A model generated the notes under the pieces. The model saw only the letters and a program-made list of their open reading frames with translations, ran no database searches and was not told the DNA's origin. A program made the position numbers and the translations under genes. From Acidobacteriota bacterium (lineage in GTDB: Bacteria > Acidobacteriota > Blastocatellia > RBC074), in the NCBI GenBank assembly GCA_022072205.1, contig JAJVID010000065.1, forward strand, positions 57,184 through 91,316: a stretch of DNA of 34,133 nucleotides. The letters are read 5' to 3'. Below, in pieces: positions 27,740 through 34,133 of the stretch (within the stretch, counting starts at the first letter, position 1; each line of letters starts with the position of its first letter).

Positions 27740-28248
27740 TGGCCGAATTCGACAACCCGGATGCGGTGATCGCGGCGACGCGGCGCGCTTACGAAGAAGG
27801 CTATCGGAAGATGGACGCCTACACGCCATATCCGATTGAAGAGCTGTCGGAGGCGCTGGGTTACCACCGCAACCGCCTGCCGCTGGTCGTGCTGATCGGC
27901 GGTCTTCTGGGAGCCATCGGCGGGTATTGGCTGCTCTACTGGACCTCAGTGATTGATTACCCGATCAACGTGGGCGGGCGGCCATATCACAGTTGGCCGT
28001 CGTTCATCCCGATCACGTTTGAAACGACGGTGCTGGTGGCGGCGCTCTCGGCGGTGCTGGGAATGCTGGCGCTGAACGGATTGCCGATGCCGAACCATCC
28101 GGTTTTCAACACGCCGAATTTCGAGTTGGCGACGCGCGACCGGTTCTTCCTCTGCATCGAGGCGGCCGATCCGAGATTCGATCACGACGCGACGGCGAAC
28201 TTTTTGAGGAGCTTGAACGCGCGGGAGGTGACGGATGTCGAGAGCTAA
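27700..28248 (+). CDS. actD: Alternative Complex III subunit ActD (DUF3341)
   Basis: A 182-aa protein with the DUF3341 layout: a soluble N-terminal domain (LYGVMAEFDNPDAVIAATRRAYEEGYRKMDAYTPYPIEELSEAL) followed by two transmembrane helices (about 62-85 and 106-130) and a short soluble tail (FFLCIEAADPRFD). ActD is a peripheral/membrane subunit of the complex. It overlaps actC by 40 nt and actE by 14 nt, indicating translational coupling. GGAGAGAGGAG is its ribosome-binding site inside actC. Confidence 0.93.
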   Translation: MATGDRRPALYGVMAEFDNPDAVIAATRRAYEEGYRKMDAYTPYPIEELSEALGYHRNRLPLVVLIGGLLGAIGGYWLLYWTSVIDYPINVGGRPYHSWPSFIPITFETTVLVAALSAVLGMLALNGLPMPNHPVFNTPNFELATRDRFFLCIEAADPRFDHDATANFLRSLNAREVTDVES

Positions 28249-28974
28249 GAAATCAAAAGGCAAAAGGCAAAGTTGCGGTTCAGGTCGCTCACGCCCTCCG
28301 TACTGCAACTTCGCCTTTTGCCTGACCATTTGCTGCTTCCTCTTTTTGTCCTGCCGCCAGGACATGCAAAACCAGCCGCGTTACGAGCCGCTGGAACAAA
28401 GTTCGTTTTTCAATGACGGCAGATCGTCGCGTCAGCTCGTGGCGGGCACAGTCCCGCGCGGCGCGTTGCGCGAAAACATTTTTCAACCGGCGGCCAAAAT
28501 CGGCGCGGGCCGGGGACAAATCGGGCAAGCGGCTACCGGTCAACCGGCAAACAGTCAACCGGGAAACAATCAGGCGGGAAACGTTTCAGCGCCGGGCGCG
28601 ATGCCCGCCGGACTGAACGATTTTCCAATGCCGGTCACGGCGGAGACGCTGGCGCGCGGGCAGGAGCAATACAACATCTCCTGTACGCCGTGTCACGGGC
28701 TGCTGGGTTACGGCGACGGAATGGTTGTGCAGCGCGGGTTCCCGCGACCGCCGTCCTATCACACCGAACAACTGCGCTCATCGCCGAACAGTCATTATTA
28801 CGACGTGATCACCAACGGTTTCGGACGGATGTGGAATTACGCCGATCAGGTCGAACCGGACATGCGCTGGGCCGTGATCGCTTACATCCGCGCGTTGCAG
28901 ATCAGCCAGAACGCGAGGCTGGACGACGTGCCGCAGGATCAACTCAAAAATCTCAGAACAGGAGGACAGACGCG

Positions 28975-28978
<4 letters not shown>
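28235..28978 (+). CDS. actE: Alternative Complex III subunit ActE (monoheme lipoprotein cytochrome c)
   Basis: A 247-aa periplasmic lipoprotein. The N-terminus (about 24-40) is a Cys-rich hydrophobic segment ending in the lipobox FLFLSC, so C40 is the likely lipidated residue. A Gln/Asn-rich linker (about 93-121) separates it from the cytochrome c domain, with CTPCH at 150-154 and M199 (NGFGRMWNYADQ) as probable sixth ligand. The signal region is encoded by an inverted repeat whose 19-bp arms lie at 28258-28276 and 28305-28323 (see separate entry). GGGAGGTGA lies about 7 nt before the ATG. It ends by overlapping actF as ATGA. Confidence 0.93.
28258..28323. repeat. Inverted repeat inside the ActE signal-peptide coding region
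   Basis: The arms 28258-28276 and 28305-28323 are reverse complements with one mismatch (18 of 19), around a 28-nt loop. The AAAAGGCAAAAGG flavour of the 5' arm is common in dispersed intergenic palindromes. Here it lies wholly in frame and encodes residues 9-30 of ActE, including the start of the hydrophobic core. Confidence 0.8.
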
Positions 28979-30142
<1,164 letters not shown>

Positions 30143-30156
<14 letters not shown>

Positions 30157-30634
30157 GCGCGTAAATCACGCCGACGAGACGCCCGATGTGAGCGACATCA
30201 AAAACCCCGATGTCACACACGAGCAGAGCGACGTCAACATTCGCGGGATTTTCTGGTTCATCGTCGGCCTGGGCGTTTTTACCGTCGCCGTTTATGTGGC
30301 GATGGCGCTGATATTCGACGCCCTGGAAAAACGCGAAGCCGCCGCCGAACCGCCACCCAGATCGCTCCTCGGCGCGGGCCAGCAGCGGCTGCCGCCGGAG
30401 CCGCGCCTGCAGCTTGCGCCGGGGCATGAAACTCCTCCGCTCGAAGAACGCAAAACGTCACTGGCGGAGATGAAACAACGCCTGAACAGTTACGGCTGGG
30501 TGAATAAGCCGACAGGCGTCGTCCACATCCCGATTGATGAGGCGAAGAAATTGTTGCTCGAACAAACCGGGCGGCAGAAACAACAGGCGCCGCAAACTTC
30601 CCCGTCCGGAGCGCCGCAATCGAGAGAGCGATGA
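30143..30634 (+). CDS. Single-span membrane protein between actF and coxB
   Basis: A 163-aa protein of unknown function. The first ~32 residues are polar (DETPDVSDIKNPDVTHEQSDVNIRG), then one transmembrane helix (about 34-58, IFWFIVGLGVFTVAVYVAMALIF). After a Pro-rich linker comes a conserved-looking module, LNSYGWVNKPTGVVHIPIDEAKKLLLEQ (about 112-140), and a Gln/Pro-rich tail. Proteins with the same YGWV...GVV-IPI-A--LL module occur beside respiratory oxidase genes in related bacteria, as far as I recall. It overlaps both actF (14 nt) and coxB (4 nt), so expression is coupled to the respiratory complex. I infer an accessory or linking subunit. Confidence 0.85.
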
Positions 30635-31695
30635 AGTTTGAAGTCAGACAGTTTAAGAGAAGAGCTTTTTCAGTTCTATTCCTGCTGCAACCTTTCATCC
30701 CCGAACAGGCTTCGACGGTGGCCGGGCATGTTGACCGGTTCTATTACTTCATGGTGGCCATCTCGGTTCTGCTGGCGGCGGCTGTGGCATTGCTGGAAAT
30801 TTATTTTGCGATCAAATACCGGCGGCGCGCGCCCGACGAAATTCCGCGCCAGATTCTCGGCTCGATCAAACTGGAATCGCTGGTGGTGGTTTTTCTGTTC
30901 ATCCTTTTCACGGGAATGTTCGTCTGGGGCACGAGCCTGTATTTCACGCTCTATCGCCCGCCGCGCGAAGCGATGGAGATTTACGTCGTCGGCAAGCAGT
31001 GGATGTTTCTGTTCCAGCATCCCGAAGGCGCGCGCGAAATCAACGAACTGCACGTGCCGGTGGGCCGGCGCGTCAAGCTGGTCATGACTTCGCAGGACGT
31101 GATTCACAGTTTTTTCGTCCCGGCCTTCCGCGTCAAATCGGACATGCTGCCGGGCCGCGAACGTTACACGACGGTCTGGTTCGAGGCGACGAAACCGGGC
31201 CGATACCGCATCTTCTGCGCCGAATACTGCGGCACGGAGCATTCGAGCATGGGCGGATGGGCGACAGTGATGGAGCCGTCTGAATATCAAGCCTGGCTGA
31301 CGAAAGCAGGGAGCGCCGCCGCAACCGGAATGGCCGGAGGCGGCGCGGGACAAACAATGGCGGCGACTGGCGAATCGCTTTTCCAGAGTCTGGGCTGCGC
31401 CAATTGCCATTCGGGCAGCGCGCTGGCGCAGTGCCCTGCGCTCACTGGAATTTTCGGCAAGACCGTCAAGTTGCAAAACGGCCAGACCGCGACGGTGGAT
31501 GAGAGTTACCTCCGCGAATCAATCCTCAACCCGAAGGCGAAGGTAGTCGCCGGGTACGAGCCGGTTATGCCGGCTTATCAAAACGTCGTGAGCGAAGAAC
31601 AAACGCAGCAGTTGATCGCTTACATCCGCACGCTCGCGGCGCCCAAGACTCCTTCCGGAAGCGGAAGCCCGGAGGCAGTCAGCCCGAAAAAATAA
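30631..31695 (+). CDS. coxB: Cytochrome c oxidase subunit II with fused cytochrome c
   Basis: A 354-aa caa3-type subunit II. The N-terminus has a short hydrophobic leader (about 12-22), then two transmembrane helices (about 38-62 and 82-106). The CuA site is complete: H159 (DVIHSFFVPAFRVKSD), C196, E198, C200, H204 and M207 (CAEYCGTEHSSMGG). The aromatic patch GKQWMFLFQHPEG is the entry point for electrons. A C-terminal cytochrome c domain carries CANCH at 256-260 and M313 (EPVMPAYQ) as axial ligand. The fused heme lets it accept electrons directly from ActA/ActE. It starts in an ATGA overlap with the preceding gene. Confidence 0.96.
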   Translation: MKFEVRQFKRRAFSVLFLLQPFIPEQASTVAGHVDRFYYFMVAISVLLAAAVALLEIYFAIKYRRRAPDEIPRQILGSIKLESLVVVFLFILFTGMFVWGTSLYFTLYRPPREAMEIYVVGKQWMFLFQHPEGAREINELHVPVGRRVKLVMTSQDVIHSFFVPAFRVKSDMLPGRERYTTVWFEATKPGRYRIFCAEYCGTEHSSMGGWATVMEPSEYQAWLTKAGSAAATGMAGGGAGQTMAATGESLFQSLGCANCHSGSALAQCPALTGIFGKTVKLQNGQTATVDESYLRESILNPKAKVVAGYEPVMPAYQNVVSEEQTQQLIAYIRTLAAPKTPSGSGSPEAVSPKK

Positions 31696-31707
31696 GCAGG
31701 AGAAGTT

Positions 31708-33405
31708 ATGCAGGAGATCACTACCCCAAACACACACCACGCGCCCGCCGCGCATCCGTCAGTCATTCACAAAATGCCGCGCGTGCATTACCTGAACGCG
31801 AACTACGGATGGAGATCATGGCTGTTCACGGTTGATCACAAACGCATCGGCATACTTTATCTGGTTTCGATCACGTTTTATTTCGTGCTGGGAGGGATAT
31901 ACGCGACGCTGATCCGGCTGGAACTGGCCACGCCGCAGGGCGATCTGTTGAAGGCTGAGACTTACAACAAATTCTTCACGCAGCACGGCATCATCATGGT
32001 CTTTTTCTTCCTGATCCCTTCGATCCCTGCCGTGCTCGGAAATTTTCTGATCCCGATCATGATCGGAGCCAGGGACGTGGCGTTCCCGAAACTCAATCTG
32101 GCGAGCTGGTACATCTTCAATCTCGGCGGATTTTTCATGCTCTATGCGGTGATCAATGGCGGCGTTGACACGGGCTGGACGTTTTATACGCCGTACAGTT
32201 CGCAGTTTGCGCTGGGCAACGTCGCGCCGGCGGCGCTGGGAATTTTCATTGCGGGCTTCTCCTCGATTCTGACGGGGCTGAATTTCATCGTCACCATTCA
32301 CGCGATGCGCGCGCCGGGGATGACCTGGTTTCGATTGCCGCTCTTCGTTTGGGCGCTTTACGCGACGGCGATCATTCAGATTCTGGGCACGCCGGTGATC
32401 GCGATCACGCTGGCGGCGGTCGGGCTGGAGCGGTTGCTGCATCTGGGCATCTTCGATCCTGCCTACGGCGGCGACCCTGTGTTGTTTCAACATCTCTTCT
32501 GGTTCTACTCGCACCCGGCGGTTTACATCATGGTGTTGCCCGCGATGGGAGTGGTCAGCGAACTGGTGGCGAACATGACGCGCAAGCGGATCTTCGGGTA
32601 CACATTCGTGGCCTTCGCCAGCATCGCAATCGCGGTCTTTGGCTTCATGGTCTGGGGCCATCACATGTTCGTCAGCGGCCAGGGCATGTACGCCGGGATG
32701 ATTTTTTCATTCCTGAGCTTCGCGCTTTCGATCCCGTCGGCGATCAAGGTCTTCAACTGGACGGCGACTCTTTACAAAGGCTCGATCTCGTACGACACGC
32801 CGATGCTTTACGCGTTCGGCTTTGTCGGGTTGTTCACCATCGGAGGGCTGACGGGACTGTTTCTGGCCGCGATGGGGCTGGACGTGCACGTCACCGACAC
32901 GTATTTCGTGATCGCGCATTTTCATTACATTATGGTCGGCGGGGCGTTGATGGCTTATCTGGGCGGGCTGCATTTCTGGTGGCCGAAGCTGGCCGGGCGA
33001 ATGTATCCCGAAGGTTGGGGCCGGCTGTCGGCGTTGATCGTCTTCGTCGGTTTCAACCTGACTTTCTTCCCGCAGTTCCTGCTCGGTTACGCGGGGATGC
33101 CGCGCCGTTACCACGCTTACCCCGAAGAGTATCAGGTGTTGAACGTGATGTCGTCGGCGGGGGCTTCGATCCTGGCCGTCGGACTGGCGTTTCCGATCAT
33201 TTATCTGATCTGGTCAATGCGGTATGGGCCGGTGGCTTCGGCCAATCCGTGGGGAGCGATTGGATTGGAATGGACAACGAGTTCGCCGCCGCCAACCGAA
33301 AATTTCGATCACAGCCCGGTCGTGACGTGGGAAGCTTACGGATTCAGGCCGCTGGAAGAATCCGAAGTCGTCGGACAAATGACGCCGGACGACCGCCCGG
33401 CGTAA
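31708..33405 (+). CDS. coxA: Cytochrome c oxidase subunit I (A2-type)
   Basis: A 565-aa catalytic subunit with 12 or more transmembrane helices. Heme a ligands are H93 (TQHGIIM) and H406; heme a3 ligand H404 (VIAHFHYIM); CuB ligands H269 (YSHPAVY), H318 and H319 (WGHHMF); Y273 is the crosslinked tyrosine. D123 (GARDVAFP) is the D-channel entrance and K347 (SAIKVFNW) the K-channel lysine. The glutamate of the HPEVY motif is alanine here, and YS at 267-268 precedes the histidine: this is the A2-type D-channel signature. GCAGGAGAAG precedes the start. It follows coxB by 12 nt. Confidence 0.97.
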   Translation: MQEITTPNTHHAPAAHPSVIHKMPRVHYLNANYGWRSWLFTVDHKRIGILYLVSITFYFVLGGIYATLIRLELATPQGDLLKAETYNKFFTQHGIIMVFFFLIPSIPAVLGNFLIPIMIGARDVAFPKLNLASWYIFNLGGFFMLYAVINGGVDTGWTFYTPYSSQFALGNVAPAALGIFIAGFSSILTGLNFIVTIHAMRAPGMTWFRLPLFVWALYATAIIQILGTPVIAITLAAVGLERLLHLGIFDPAYGGDPVLFQHLFWFYSHPAVYIMVLPAMGVVSELVANMTRKRIFGYTFVAFASIAIAVFGFMVWGHHMFVSGQGMYAGMIFSFLSFALSIPSAIKVFNWTATLYKGSISYDTPMLYAFGFVGLFTIGGLTGLFLAAMGLDVHVTDTYFVIAHFHYIMVGGALMAYLGGLHFWWPKLAGRMYPEGWGRLSALIVFVGFNLTFFPQFLLGYAGMPRRYHAYPEEYQVLNVMSSAGASILAVGLAFPIIYLIWSMRYGPVASANPWGAIGLEWTTSSPPPTENFDHSPVVTWEAYGFRPLEESEVVGQMTPDDRPA

Positions 33406-33420
33406 ACAGGAATCATCACA

Positions 33421-34119
33421 ATGAGCGCAGAGGTAATTGGAAATCACAGGGTGAATCATCCCGATGGGCATGACCGAGCGGAGTCCGCGCTGGCGCATCA
33501 TTTCGAGAATCTGGAGCAGCAGCGCGAGGCCGGGACGCTGGGAATGTGGGTCTTTCTGGTGACCGAGATCATGTTCTTCGGCGGCCTGTTTATGGCCTAC
33601 ATCGTCTATCGCACCTGGTATCCGGCGGCCTTCGCCGAAGCGAGCCATCATCTGGATGTGAGGCTGGGCGGCGTCAACACCGTCGTGCTGATCGTCAGCA
33701 GTCTGACGATGGCCCTGGCGGTTTACAGCATACAGGTGGGCGCTCGGCGCTCGACGATGATCTATCTGGCGCTGACGCTGGCGCTGGGCCTGGTCTTTCT
33801 GGGAATCAAGTTCATCGAATACAAACACAAGTTCGAAGACGGGCTGATTCCCGGCGCGGGCTTCAAATTCGAGGGGCCGTATTACGCCGACGCGCAGATG
33901 TTCTTCACGCTCTATTTCACAATGACGGGGCTGCATGCGCTGCATATGATTATCGGCGTGGGCATCCTGTTGGTATTGATCGCGCTGGTGTGGCGCGGGA
34001 AATTCTCGCCGGAATATCACGCGCCGGTCGAATTGTCGGGGCTTTACTGGCACTTCGTTGACATCATCTGGATGTTCCTGTTTCCGTTGCTCTATCTGGT
34101 CGGAACGCATTTGAGCTAA
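33421..34119 (+). CDS. coxC: Cytochrome c oxidase subunit III
   Basis: A 232-aa membrane protein with about five transmembrane helices, the short form typical of caa3 oxidases. Motifs include [66 protein letters not shown] and [22 protein letters not shown]. Subunit III stabilises subunit I and supports proton uptake. It is complete and its stop codon lies 14 nt before the window edge, so further operon genes (for example a subunit IV) could follow outside. The gap from coxA is 15 nt. Confidence 0.95.
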   Translation: MSAEVIGNHRVNHPDGHDRAESALAHHFENLEQQREAGTLGMWVFLVTEIMFFGGLFMAYIVYRTWYPAAFAEASHHLDVRLGGVNTVVLIVSSLTMALAVYSIQVGARRSTMIYLALTLALGLVFLGIKFIEYKHKFEDGLIPGAGFKFEGPYYADAQMFFTLYFTMTGLHALHMIIGVGILLVLIALVWRGKFSPEYHAPVELSGLYWHFVDIIWMFLFPLLYLVGTHLS

Positions 34120-34133
34120 CGGCGCCGCGCGCG

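Noticed and set aside
28690..28974. Upstream in-frame extension of actF
   Set aside because: It overlaps actE in another frame; the ATG at 28975 has a ribosome-binding site and gives the family's normal N-terminus.

Overview
The window looks like a chromosomal segment of an Acidobacteriota bacterium, most likely of the Blastocatellia type. This is an inference from gene content: a complete Alternative Complex III operon running into a caa3-type oxidase, a bacterial Vms1-like release factor, moderately high GC, and many small stress-type genes. I see no rRNA, tRNA, CRISPR array, intact insertion sequence or prophage.

Layout. 1-9.6 kb is a patchwork of housekeeping and stress genes: a nucleotidyltransferase-like protein overlapping tail to tail with a Crp/Fnr regulator, a small membrane protein, aconitase (with an unusual insertion), a DksA/TraR zinc-finger protein, two alpha/beta hydrolases, a GT4 glycosyltransferase, an SRPBCC protein and a small metallothionein-like protein. 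9.6-12.2 kb is gene-poor. It holds a decayed gene remnant, a 120-bp palindromic element, a possible structured RNA ending in a strong intrinsic terminator, and a secreted SYLF-domain protein. 12.2-14.8 kb carries a single-domain response regulator (+), then on the minus strand a 79-aa unknown, a Vms1-like protein and a TPM-domain protein.

14.8-22.2 kb is a carbohydrate island. GH43 and GH1-like hydrolases lie on the minus strand; divergently, a glycosyltransferase, UDP-galactopyranose mutase (glf) and a second GH1-like protein lie on the plus strand. Glf makes UDP-galactofuranose, so this half probably builds or remodels a galactofuranose-containing surface glycan.

22.3-34.1 kb is one dense respiratory operon: actA-actB-actC-actD-actE-actF, a 163-aa single-span membrane protein, then coxB-coxA-coxC. 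Most junctions overlap by 4-40 nt or are separated by less than 30 nt. ActABCDEF oxidises menaquinol and passes electrons through its c-type hemes to the cytochrome-c domain fused to CoxB, then to CuA and the CoxA heme/CuB centre. CoxA has the YSHP motif of A2-type proton-pumping oxidases. The arrangement suggests co-production of an ACIII-caa3 supercomplex, with the 163-aa protein a candidate accessory subunit.

The most unusual signals are short palindromic or low-complexity elements that have become coding sequence: a 19-bp inverted repeat that encodes the lipoprotein signal of ActE, and an intergenic-type repeat read through as the C-terminal tail of the GT4. The aconitase insertion, the small metallothionein and the 163-aa respiratory protein also deserve attention. 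I did not find a convincing wholly new multi-gene system.
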